Source of the DNA: CAZUHN01 sp964620535 | Lineage (GTDB): Bacteria; UBA8248 | Length of the DNA stretch: 9,217 nucleotides | Reading direction: 5' to 3' | NCBI GenBank assembly: GCA_964620535.1 | Contig: CAZUHN010000269.1 | Location: 1 to 9,217, forward strand | Shown: positions 1 through 6,447 of the stretch, one piece after another | Numbering within the stretch: position 1 is the first letter of the stretch | How the letters are laid out: every line of letters begins with the position of its first letter | Notes under the pieces: model-generated | Database searches by the model: none | What the model was told of the DNA's origin: nothing | The model's input: only the letters and a program-made list of their open reading frames with translations | Program-made: the position numbers and the translations under genes

Positions 1-127
1 CGGCGAAGCGGGAAAGATCCTCCTCGATGGCGATCACCTTTCCGCCGCAAAGGAGAACGTCCCGTTTCCCCAGGGGGGCGGGCGCGAAAACCTCCGCCCC
101 CCGAAGGAGCGTGTGCGTCGTTGCCAT
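1..127 (-). CDS. iadA: Probable isoaspartyl dipeptidase (beta-aspartyl peptidase), N-terminus only
   Basis: The first 42 codons of a gene run off the left edge. The start is ATG at 127, with a strong AGGAGG at 135-140 seven bases upstream. The peptide begins MATTHTLLRGAEVFAPAPLG and continues with DVLLCGGKVIAIEEDL. This is the N-terminal beta-sandwich of amidohydrolase-superfamily enzymes (TLL-GA-ΦΦAP, then DVL--GGKΦIAI), and the spacing and the 'AP' after the first strand match E. coli IadA. IadA is a zinc hydrolase that cleaves isoaspartyl dipeptides formed from damaged proteins. The metal-binding HxH and later catalytic residues lie outside the window, so a dihydroorotase- or hydantoinase-like amidohydrolase is the main alternative. 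It is co-oriented with the M20 hydrolase upstream, which fits a peptide and amide salvage role. Confidence 0.7.
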   Translation of the reverse strand, partial: MATTHTLLRGAEVFAPAPLGKRDVLLCGGKVIAIEEDLSRFA

Positions 128-139
128 GCGCTTTCCTCC

Positions 140-412
140 TCAAAAACCCGAAAAGGGGGGAACCGCCTCGTCCCAGTGGATCGAAAACTCCTCACACATC
201 CGGTCATGAGGCCCAACGGCGCGGAGCAGACTTTTCCAAACCCTGCCGCCCGCCTCGGCGTCCCACGCAGTCGGATGTTACTTCCGCACGGCCTCGCCGG
301 GGCCGATGCACCAACAGAGGCCCGTGGGCGCCAACCCCCGCTTGACCAATCCCTCCGGGAAGGGCGCGGCCGGCGCGGGTCCAAGATCCGGGATGGCGCT
401 CCCAGGGGTCAA
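140..412 (-). pseudogene. Possible small decayed gene with an in-frame TAA
   Basis: Between the M20 gene and the iadA start, one frame stays open for about 90 codons except for a single TAA at 278-280. It could begin with TTG at 412, which overlaps the M20 stop as TTGA, a typical coupling overlap. The first part is 44 codons and ends GLAPTGLCWCIGPGEAVRK. After the TAA the frame continues for 45 codons (HPTAWDAEAGGRVWKSLL, then CEEFSIHWDEAVPPFSGF) to TGA at 140-142. The first part has codon-position GC in the order 3 > 1 > 2, as expected of coding DNA here. I do not recognise the family. It may be a 44-residue protein, a broken 90-residue one, or chance openness in GC-rich DNA. Confidence 0.27.
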
Positions 413-1596
413 ACGCCCTCTTCGAAATAGCGTTTCACGGACGCCATCTTCTCGCGCGAGGTTAACAAATCGATCGCTGTCATAGCCATGGCCACCGCGC
501 CCAGGCGGATGAGGTCTTTGCCGGGCCGAGAGCCCGCGGCCTCGGCGAACTCGTGCGTATGGGTGGAGACCTCAAGGGGGACCATCTTCACGTAGGGATG
601 GATCGAGGGGACCTTCCAGCTTACGTTTCCCATGTCGGTGCTTCCGGAGTCGCGGCTATCATGAAGGTCGACCGGATCAGGTTCGACGCCCAGCGCGCGG
701 AGGTTCGCCTCGAAGAGAGCGGTCATCTCAGAGTTGTACTTCATCGACTCGTAGATGAAAGGGTCCTGTCGGAACTCGACCCTCGCCCCGTGGGCCTGGG
801 CGGCTCCCTCCGCACAGGCCTTCACCCGGCGCAGGAGTTCGGGGAGGAATTCCTTGTCCGGCGTTCGCAGATAGAAGTAGGCCGACGCGAACTCGGGGAT
901 GATGTTAGGGGCGCTTCCCCCGTGTGTGATGATCGCATGGATACGTGTGGTAGGGGGAAGCTGCTGGCGCAGAAGAGCGACGTTTTGGTAAGTAGCCACG
1001 AGGGCGTCCAGGGCGTTGATCCCCTTTTCTGGGGCGCCCGATGCATGAGACGGCCTACCATGAAAATCCATGAAGAGCCTCACCCGGTTCAGCGATATCC
1101 GGTAGGTGACATTGCGCTGAAAGGGGTGGATCATCATGGCGGCATCCACGTCGTCGAAGATGCCAGCGTCAATGAGCTTCACCTTCCCGCCGCCGCCTTC
1201 CTCGGCCGGAGTGCCGATGCTGAGGATGCGGCCCGGAAGATCCCCGGCAAACTGGGCCAGGGCGGCGGCCGCCCCCACGCCCATGGTGGCGATGATGTTG
1301 TGCCCGCAGGCGTGACCGAGGTCGGGAAGGGCGTCGTACTCGCTGATGAATGCAACGCTGGGGCCCGGCCCCCCCTGTCCTTTCACCTCGCTCTTGAAGG
1401 CGGTGGGAAGGCCGCCCGCCGCGCGCTCGACGGCGAAGCCTTGCGCATTGAGATATTCGGCGAGCCATCCCGACGCCTTGACCTCGTTGTAGGCGGTCTC
1501 GGGATTTTGGTGGATGAGGTCGGCGACCTCGCTAAGGCCTGGCATCAGGCCATCGACTACGGTGGGGACCTGAGTTTTGAGTGACTTCACGTCCAT
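409..1596 (-). CDS. M20D family amidohydrolase (AbgB / PM20D2-like)
   Basis: A 395-residue metal-dependent amidohydrolase of peptidase family M20D, full length for the family. It probably hydrolyses an N-acyl or aminoacyl amide bond in the cytoplasm; p-aminobenzoyl-glutamate, N-acyl amino acids and aminoacyl dipeptides are known substrates of relatives. The metal site is visible: SEYDALPDLGHACGHN (residues 85-100, Cys97 and His99), PAEEGGGGK (130-138, Glu132/Glu133), MIHP (His157) and STHTHEF (344-350, His346 or His348). The dimerisation lid starts near HGRPSHASGAPEKGINALDA (179-198). ATG at 1596 is preferred because GAAAGGG lies five bases upstream; an in-frame TTG at 1626 would add ten residues and has no good ribosome site. 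The gene ends in TGA with an ordinary family C-terminus, which shows TGA is a stop here. Substrate is not determined. Confidence 0.92.
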   Translation of the reverse strand: MDVKSLKTQVPTVVDGLMPGLSEVADLIHQNPETAYNEVKASGWLAEYLNAQGFAVERAAGGLPTAFKSEVKGQGGPGPSVAFISEYDALPDLGHACGHNIIATMGVGAAAALAQFAGDLPGRILSIGTPAEEGGGGKVKLIDAGIFDDVDAAMMIHPFQRNVTYRISLNRVRLFMDFHGRPSHASGAPEKGINALDALVATYQNVALLRQQLPPTTRIHAIITHGGSAPNIIPEFASAYFYLRTPDKEFLPELLRRVKACAEGAAQAHGARVEFRQDPFIYESMKYNSEMTALFEANLRALGVEPDPVDLHDSRDSGSTDMGNVSWKVPSIHPYVKMVPLEVSTHTHEFAEAAGSRPGKDLIRLGAVAMAMTAIDLLTSREKMASVKRYFEEGV

Positions 1597-1601
1597 AGCG
1601 A

Positions 1602-1608
1602 CCCTTTC
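1602..1608 (-). promoter_or_regulatory. Ribosome binding site that sets the M20 start
   Basis: On the minus strand this reads GAAAGGG, five bases before the ATG at 1596. It favours that ATG over the upstream in-frame TTG at 1626. Confidence 0.55.
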
Positions 1609-1622
1609 AGATAGGATTGGCC

Positions 1623-1715
1623 TCAATTGTTCTCTTCGGGAAGACCTGTGATCCGCAATAATTCGATCTCATTAAATCCTACAGGAATATGCCTGTACTC
1701 CGAAAAAAACTCCAT
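1623..1715 (-). other. Possible 30-residue leader-like ORF upstream of the M20 gene
   Basis: An ATG-started ORF of 30 codons (begins MEFFSEYRHIPVGFNEIELL, ends RITGLPEENN) lies just upstream of the M20 gene, and its TGA overlaps the alternative TTG start at 1626 as TTGA. The peptide has a protein-like composition, but I recognise no family and see no clear Shine-Dalgarno site. Its first codons lie inside the dispersed repeat at 1677-1726, so it may simply be repeat sequence or the tail of a lost gene. Treat as a weak candidate. Confidence 0.15.
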
Positions 1716-1726
1716 CCACGGTCAGG
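1677..1726. repeat. Dispersed imperfect repeat, copy A
   Basis: About 50 bp that match 7282-7325 in the same orientation. The core 1694-1726 differs from 7294-7325 by three or four substitutions or indels and shares the blocks AAAAACTCCATCCAC and GTCAGG. The outer part shares TCCTA and GGAA with a few-base gap. It sits in the gap between the broken aminotransferase and the M20 gene. A CAGGGAA motif also occurs nearby at 1758-1764. Confidence 0.7.
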
Positions 1727-1804
1727 ACAGGGAGGAAACAGGCGTTGCGGTTCAAATCAGGGAATACGCGATGAAGGCTGGCCGCGAGCGACCCGTTCCT
1801 CTAT

Positions 1805-2731
1805 TCATTCCAAGAACTTGAGAAACTGGCCGACGAAATCGAAATTCACCAGCTCGATGTAGGCGTCGGTGAGCCTCTTCGTCAGCGGGCCGGAAATGCT
1901 GCCGTCGCCGACGGTGACTCCATTAACGGTCCGGACGGGGCAAATGCAGAAACTGGTCGAGGTGATGAAAACCTTGTCGGCGTTGTAGGCGTCGTACAGA
2001 TCCAGGTCTTCTTTCACGACCGGGAGCCCGAGCTTGGCCGCCTCCTCGATGACCGTTTCGCGGCTGATGCCGCAAAGCACGTATTGATCCTTGGGCGTGT
2101 AAAGGGTCCCGTTCTGGACGAGGAAGAAATTGGATCCGAGTCCCTCCGAAAGGTAACCGCGCACATCGAACAAGATGGCTCAGGCCTTGGGATTGTGGCG
2201 CCGCGCCTCCTGATCGGCCACCAGCAGGTTCAGATAGTTATGGGTTATTACGCGAGGGCTGAACGACTCGGGCGGAACCCTCCGAATCGCAGGGGTTATG
2301 ACCTCGAGCCCATCCCGAAATAGGTGGGCGCGCGCCTTTAAGGGAAGTGGCGTGCACTCCACAATGACGAACGGCCTCGTTGGTTGGGCGATGTCCCCAT
2401 CCGGATGGTCGACCCCCTGAGAGATGCGCTGGGTCACCCAATAATCTTCGTCTTTGCCCAAGTGCGGTAGATTTCGTTCCAATACTTCTTCGGTGATCTC
2501 CATCAACTTCGACGGACTCAAGCCCGGGTCCAATTGCATGAAGCGAAACGTCCGGTAGAAGCGATCGATATACTCCTTCAGCTTAAAGATTCTATGGCCG
2601 AAGGTCCGCGTCGTGTCGAATGCCCCCTCCCCATATTTGAAGCTCCGGTCTCGGAACGAGATCAGGGCCTGACTCTCCGGCACGATCTCCCCGTCATGGT
2701 ATACGACGCGCTCTTTGGGTCATTGTCCCAT
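1805..2731 (-). pseudogene. Class IV PLP aminotransferase (branched-chain / D-amino acid type), interrupted by two TGA codons
   Basis: One frame from ATG 2731 to TGA 1805-1807 would encode about 308 residues, the normal size for fold-type IV aminotransferases (IlvE, DAAT, PabC group). Shine-Dalgarno-like AGGA lies before the ATG. Family signatures appear in order: VVYHDGEIVP, ISFRDRSFKYGEGAFDTTR, ITHNYLNLLVADQEARR, FDVRGYLSEGLGSNFFLV (the E-G-xx-N-F motif), GISRETVIEEA, and ADKVFITSTSFCICPVR. Two in-frame TGA codons interrupt it: codon 4 (2720-2722) and codon 184 (2180-2182, between NPKA and AILFDVRG). Both suit a former Trp TGG. The residue three before the Asn of HNYLN, where relatives carry the PLP-binding lysine, is Ile (ATA, 2246-2248). 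The usual LPG before the ISR segment reads LCG. If translated at all, it would give fragments from GTG 2683 or TTG 2173. I infer a dead gene. Confidence 0.85.
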
Positions 2732-2852
2732 GGGTCGTCCTAACAAAAAGAGGGGAACAAATAATTCGATGAGCGGGCCACACTCATTCTACATCTTCAA
2801 GGGAAAAAATCTCACGGCGCAAAACCACGAGAAATGAATCGCTCAAAACGCT

Positions 2853-2872
2853 CGGAAGCGGATTCGCTTTCG
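2853..2872 (-). terminator. Weak possible terminator after hyuB
   Basis: Just past the hyuB stop the minus strand forms an 8-bp stem with one A-C mismatch (CGAAAGCG / CGCTTCCG, loop AATC), followed after four bases by TTTT. The U tract is short, so termination would be inefficient at best. Confidence 0.3.
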
Positions 2873-2873
2873 G

Positions 2874-4538
2874 TCACCCGCCCCACCCATATTGGTTTCG
2901 GACGCGCTCCGGCGTCACGAGTTCCTCTTGGATATCTTTTCGGACGGAATCAGGCTCTCGCTCTCTCGGATCGCCAAAGCCTGACCCGCCGGGCAGCTCC
3001 AGCGTGATCCGCATTTTATCGTCCAGGTCGACAAAGATGCCTCCGAAGTGATCCTTCGCGGGTTTCCCTTGCGTCGCGCGGGTGTAAAGGCGCATGCGCT
3101 TTCCTGGAAGGCCGCCAAAAAGTCCAGGAGTATCGTGACGCAGGCCGGTCGGCCATACCCCGATGAGGTATTGACCTCCGGCTTCCTCGGGCCTCCGCCG
3201 AATCACGATTCGCTGACCTGGGGCGCCCCGATATTTCCCCGGCCCGCCGGAATCCGGCATGAATTCCTTCTCTTCGATGAGAAAGCCGGTGCGCATTTCG
3301 AACATCTCTACAGAAACATTTCCTGCATTCGTGGGGAAGAGCACGGTGGTCTGCCCATCTTCCTGGCTCGTGGCGCCCAGGCCCCCGCCCTGAAACATAT
3401 GATCGTTAAAAGCGTCTCCCCGGCTCGTATATCCGTACGTCTTGAACGCGTCGGGAAAACCGGTATGCGATCGCACCTTATCCGGTATGAGCGGCGCGAG
3501 GGAACGCGAAAGAGCGGGATAGACGTTCCAGATGGTGCGGGTGCGCTGATTCACCGAAGCAGGGTGCGTGCAGTTCCACACGCTCCCTTCCGGCGCCCTG
3601 ACGCTCAGGGGACGAAAGTCACCATCGTTCCCCGGCACGTCCGGCGTGAGGATGCATTTGACCAAATAGATGGTGTCCGCCGCCAAGATGCTGTAGGTCA
3701 CGTTGGTCCCGCCATAAGGAAGCTGAGGTGGAGAGTCCAGGAACTCGACATCCAGGGCATCCCCTTTTACTGTAACCCTTACGCGGAAATAGAACGACTC
3801 TTCCAAGTCGCACCACTGCCCCCCTTCGTACACCCCGTCGGGCAGGGCAGAGATGGCCTGACGCAGCGCCCGTTCCGTCCGGCTTTGTATCTCCGTGGTC
3901 AACTCTTCCAGGTCCTCGAGACCATAGTCATCCATGAAATCCAACACCCGTTCCGCTCCCACTTGGTTCGCGCTCACCATGGCGTGAATATCGCCCAACA
4001 CCATGGAGGGAAGCCGGACGTTACTCTCGATGATTGCGATCAGTTGTCCGTTCAAGCGGCCCTTGTCGCAAAGCTTGAGCGGGGGAATAAAGAGACCTTC
4101 ATCGTAGATCTCCCGGGTTGTATGTCGGGCGCGAGTCCCGCCGATGTCCGCTACATTGGCCACACTCCCCATGAGGGCCACCACCTTGTCGTGATTGTTG
4201 AAAACCGGTGTCAAAATCGCGATATCGAACAGGTGTCCCGCGCACAACCAAGGATCGTTGGTGATCATGACGTCCCCGCGTTGCAAGGTTTCCAAGGGAA
4301 AGCGCTTCAAAACGGCTCTGGCTGTGTTCGGGAGAGCGAAGTTAAAGGAAGGCATGGATTTCCATGGCGTGACCACAACGCGGCCGCGTGGATCCAGAAT
4401 CACGCATCCGTAATCGAGCGCCTCTCCCACCACGACGGAAAAGGCCGTCCGCCAGATGGTGACCCAGCACTCTTCTGCGACGCTGATCAGGCGCTGCCAC
4501 ATGATCTCCAGGTTGACGGGATCTTTCATGTGATTCAA
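2874..4538 (-). CDS. hyuB: Hydantoinase B / 5-oxoprolinase family subunit
   Basis: A 554-residue HyuB-family protein, full length for the family. HyuB acts with HyuA to open hydantoins or 5-oxoproline-type rings with ATP, or as the matching subunit in acetone-carboxylase-like enzymes; cytoplasmic. Family signatures in order: DPVNLEIMWQRL (6-17), NDPWLCAGHLFD (94-105), VADIGG (129-134), EIYDEGLFIPPLKL (143-156), PGNDGDFRPLSVRAPEGSV (302-320), FQGGGLGA (382-389), FPTNAGNVSVEMFE (401-414), DSGGPGKYRGAPGQ (429-442) and LPGGSGFGDP (515-524). Three residues before Asp131 many relatives have His; here it is Asn128. The start is unsettled: TTG at 4538 has AGGG seven bases upstream, while ATG at 4529 has poorer spacing. 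No hyuA is visible in the window, so the partner must lie elsewhere or be absent. The aldolase gene lies 197 nt upstream, and the broken aminotransferase 142 nt downstream. Confidence 0.93.
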   Translation of the reverse strand: MNHMKDPVNLEIMWQRLISVAEECWVTIWRTAFSVVVGEALDYGCVILDPRGRVVVTPWKSMPSFNFALPNTARAVLKRFPLETLQRGDVMITNDPWLCAGHLFDIAILTPVFNNHDKVVALMGSVANVADIGGTRARHTTREIYDEGLFIPPLKLCDKGRLNGQLIAIIESNVRLPSMVLGDIHAMVSANQVGAERVLDFMDDYGLEDLEELTTEIQSRTERALRQAISALPDGVYEGGQWCDLEESFYFRVRVTVKGDALDVEFLDSPPQLPYGGTNVTYSILAADTIYLVKCILTPDVPGNDGDFRPLSVRAPEGSVWNCTHPASVNQRTRTIWNVYPALSRSLAPLIPDKVRSHTGFPDAFKTYGYTSRGDAFNDHMFQGGGLGATSQEDGQTTVLFPTNAGNVSVEMFEMRTGFLIEEKEFMPDSGGPGKYRGAPGQRIVIRRRPEEAGGQYLIGVWPTGLRHDTPGLFGGLPGKRMRLYTRATQGKPAKDHFGGIFVDLDDKMRITLELPGGSGFGDPREREPDSVRKDIQEELVTPERVRNQYGWGG

Positions 4539-4699
4539 GGTGGAACCCTACCCGAATACGTCCGAACCGGCCAGAAGATCGTTCGAATGGAGGAGGCGCC
4601 CTCGCCGGTGCAAATTCAGCTTCCTCGCAGGGGAGAAAAGCGCCCCGGAACGCGATGGAGAGGGAAGTAGGATAAAAGGAAATCTCCGGGGAGAAGGAA

Positions 4700-4717
4700 A
4701 GGAGACGACCCTCTCCT
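4700..4717 (-). terminator. Weak possible terminator after the aldolase gene
   Basis: About 18 nt after the aldolase stop the minus strand reads AGGAGA GGGTCG TCTCCT, a 6-bp stem with a 6-nt loop, followed by TTTCCTT. The T tract is interrupted, so this is a low-confidence call. Confidence 0.3.
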
Positions 4718-4735
4718 CTATATCTGCTTGGAGCC

Positions 4736-5662
4736 TCATGCGGGAATGGGCGCGAGAATGCCGACCTCCTGCAAAAGCGCCTGCAACTTTTCGGTGTCTT
4801 CGGGAGTGAGCGGCTGAACCGGCTCCCGCGGCACGCCGGCGGGGAAGCCGATGAGATTGAGCGCCGCCTTGAACGCCGAGGGGCGCGTGCCGACGTCCAT
4901 CAAGAAACGAAATACCCGGGCCAGCGAAAGGTGGAGTCTGAGGCTCTCCTCGGACGGCTTCCCCGTGGCCAAAGAGCGGAACCGGGAGGCCGTCTCACCG
5001 AAAAGCTCGGGTCCGGTCGAAATGAAGCCGCGCCCCCCCAAGGCAAGACCCGGCAGTAAACACTCGCCCGAACCCACGAACACGCAGAAGCGCTCCCCGA
5101 AAACCCGGATGACGTTGGAAATATGAAACATATCGGAGGAAGCCTCCTTGAGACCCACGACGGAGACGGCATCGCATATCGCCCCGAGTTCCTCGACGCC
5201 TAGGTTGAGGCCGGTTCGGGTCGGCGAGTTGTAGACCACGAAAGGCAGGGGGACGGCTTTGTGGATCGTCTCGAAACGGCGAACGAGTTCCTTCTTCGTG
5301 GCCCTCAATACATAGGGCTGCGGGCCGGTCATGAGCGCGTCGATTCCGGCCTCGGCGGCAATCTCGGCGAATTCAATGGACTGACGGGAGGTCGGGGCGC
5401 TAGCGCCCATGAGGGTGGGCACCCGCCCGCCCACCACCTTTACGGTGGTTTCGGCCAGGCGCCTGCGGTCCTCGAGGGTGAGGGCCCACGCCTCGCCGTT
5501 GTCCCCCGCCACGCAGATACCGTCCGTGCGTACCTCATCGAGGTACCACCTCAGCCCTTCGGCATACGAGTCGATCATCAGATCGCCCGCCTCGTTGAAG
5601 GGCGTGGGGACGGCGGGAACGTGACCTTCAAAGCGGTGGCCCGGCTCTCGTTCTTGGCCCAT
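4736..5662 (-). CDS. DapA / N-acetylneuraminate lyase family aldolase
   Basis: A 308-residue class I aldolase of the dihydrodipicolinate synthase/NAL family, a TIM barrel that forms a Schiff base with pyruvate or a 2-keto acid. The Schiff-base lysine is Lys172 (VVGLKEASSD), the conserved tyrosine is Tyr144 (VVYNSPTRTG), and Arg149 matches the substrate-carboxylate arginine of DapA. The loop that reads GTTGE in true DapA reads GDNGE here (53-57), so the threonine of the DapA proton relay is replaced by Asp. This argues against dihydrodipicolinate synthesis and for another 2-keto acid aldolase or dehydratase with unknown substrate. ATG at 5662 has GAGGGG nine bases upstream. It is the first gene of the left block and faces a long divergent upstream region that probably contains its promoter. 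Confidence 0.92.
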   Translation of the reverse strand: MGQEREPGHRFEGHVPAVPTPFNEAGDLMIDSYAEGLRWYLDEVRTDGICVAGDNGEAWALTLEDRRRLAETTVKVVGGRVPTLMGASAPTSRQSIEFAEIAAEAGIDALMTGPQPYVLRATKKELVRRFETIHKAVPLPFVVYNSPTRTGLNLGVEELGAICDAVSVVGLKEASSDMFHISNVIRVFGERFCVFVGSGECLLPGLALGGRGFISTGPELFGETASRFRSLATGKPSEESLRLHLSLARVFRFLMDVGTRPSAFKAALNLIGFPAGVPREPVQPLTPEDTEKLQALLQEVGILAPIPA

Positions 5663-5883
5663 GACTTCATTCCCCTCAATCGGCTGGTCTTATTGGGGCT
5701 TCTCCTGCTCCCCCTGCTCCTGCATCAGGCGGCCCAACCTCTTCGCCATCAGGCCGAAGAATACCCTCGGGTCCCTGATTCTTCGCAGGCTTGACGCGAT
5801 GCCTCGCGTCCTCGGGGGCGTGATCCAATGACTTCATCGTATTACTCCCCAGAGATAAGTTCCGAGGTTTCCTTATGCGCCTC

Positions 5884-5895
5884 GATATTAATATC
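5884..5895. promoter_or_regulatory. Perfect 12-bp palindrome, possible operator
   Basis: GATATTAATATC is its own reverse complement and sits about 220 bases upstream of the aldolase start, in the divergent region. An AT-rich palindrome in a GC-rich genome is a reasonable dimeric-regulator site, but a single copy is thin evidence. Confidence 0.25.
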
Positions 5896-6100
5896 ATACC
5901 GATTAATCAGCGCATCGACATTTTCCCTCGGATGGCCTCAACATAATAATCGTTGGACCAGTACACGGGAATGATAAAATAGGTGAGGAATCCTCGGTTG
6001 CCGATAAGTGGGGAGGGTGCGCGGATGACCGAGGAAGGTGGCTAAGGCAATAAAATAAGCATAAACAATAATTTAAAAGTGACAGTAGAGGTAGTCAACG

Positions 6101-6257
6101 GCGAACCCTTCTCCCCGAATTCCCTGTTTAACAGGGAAAATACAGGGAATTTTTTCAATTTTTAGAGGCCAAACCCCCCATAAATCTCCGAAATTGCCTG
6201 CGCTTAAAGAGTGTGGTGGATTCAGCTCCAATTGTCGAACAGGGAATTATCAGGGAA
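6101..6257. repeat. CAGGGAA repeat module, copy 1
   Basis: Positions 6101-6154 are identical over 54 bases to 8673-8726, in the same orientation. This block contains the near-perfect hairpin TTCCCTGTT-T-AACAGGGAA (6120-6138) and a second CAGGGAA at 6143. After about 85 bases of non-conserved, partly AT-rich spacer, a second conserved block of 20 bases (6238-6257) holds two more CAGGGAA motifs. Motif starts at 6132/6143 and 6240/6251 are 11 bp apart. The ends (AATTCCCTG at left, CAGGGAA at right) are inverted relative to each other, as in small non-autonomous elements. It lies upstream of the SDR gene. Confidence 0.85.
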
Positions 6258-6447
6258 ATGGCTTAACAGTTATCTGCTATATATAGAAATTCAGGTTCGT
6301 TCGAGTTTTTGGACAGGACGGGAAGGGACACTTGCCCCCCACGTACACAGCAGGGAGGGGTCCGGTACCGAAAGCATTATCTTACAGAGAAGGGGGGTAA
6401 ACCCTGTATCAGATATTGACTCAACCTCAAGAGAGGAGAAACCGAAA

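Larger units (their letters stand above)
5663..6447. other. Long divergent intergenic region
   Basis: About 785 bases lie between the aldolase start and the SDR start. The aldolase-proximal part (5690-5833) has an open minus-strand frame without a usable start (it includes RIRDPRVFFGLMAKRLGRLM), perhaps a gene remnant. From about 5840 to 6100 the sequence turns AT-rich and holds a perfect palindrome at 5884-5895. The CAGGGAA repeat module fills 6101-6257. The rest up to 6447 holds an AT-rich patch (TATATATAG near 6278) and no gene that I can support. Promoters for both flanking transcripts are expected here, but I find no convincing -35/-10 pair. Confidence 0.5.

Noticed and set aside
553..1584. 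343-codon plus-strand open frame opposite the M20 gene
   Set aside because: It lies antisense to a gene with full M20D signatures; such long antisense frames are common in GC-rich coding DNA and the product has no recognisable domain.
1657..1667. 11-bp match AATAATTCGAT with 2760-2770, upstream of two left-block genes
   Set aside because: Several 11-mer matches are expected by chance in 9 kb, and their distances to the two starts differ.
1805..2731. Selenocysteine or a Trp-reading TGA code as explanation of the aminotransferase TGAs
   Set aside because: The family has no selenocysteine site and I see no clear stem-loop after either TGA. M20D, hyuB and aldolase genes end in TGA and use TGG for Trp, and the catalytic Lys is lost as well.
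3048..4670. 540-codon plus-strand open frame opposite hyuB
   Set aside because: Antisense shadow of a complete HyuB; the translation has no family motif and low-complexity His/Arg/Pro composition.
5690..5833. 47-codon minus-strand frame containing RIRDPRVFFGLMAKRLGRLM
   Set aside because: No ATG, GTG or TTG start precedes most of it and I recognise no family; it may be a remnant but is not supportable as a gene.
6211..6447. N-terminal extension of the SDR frame to 6211
   Set aside because: The added 79 codons overlap the repeat module and do not resemble any SDR N-terminus, while ATG 6448 has a good ribosome site directly before the Rossmann fold.
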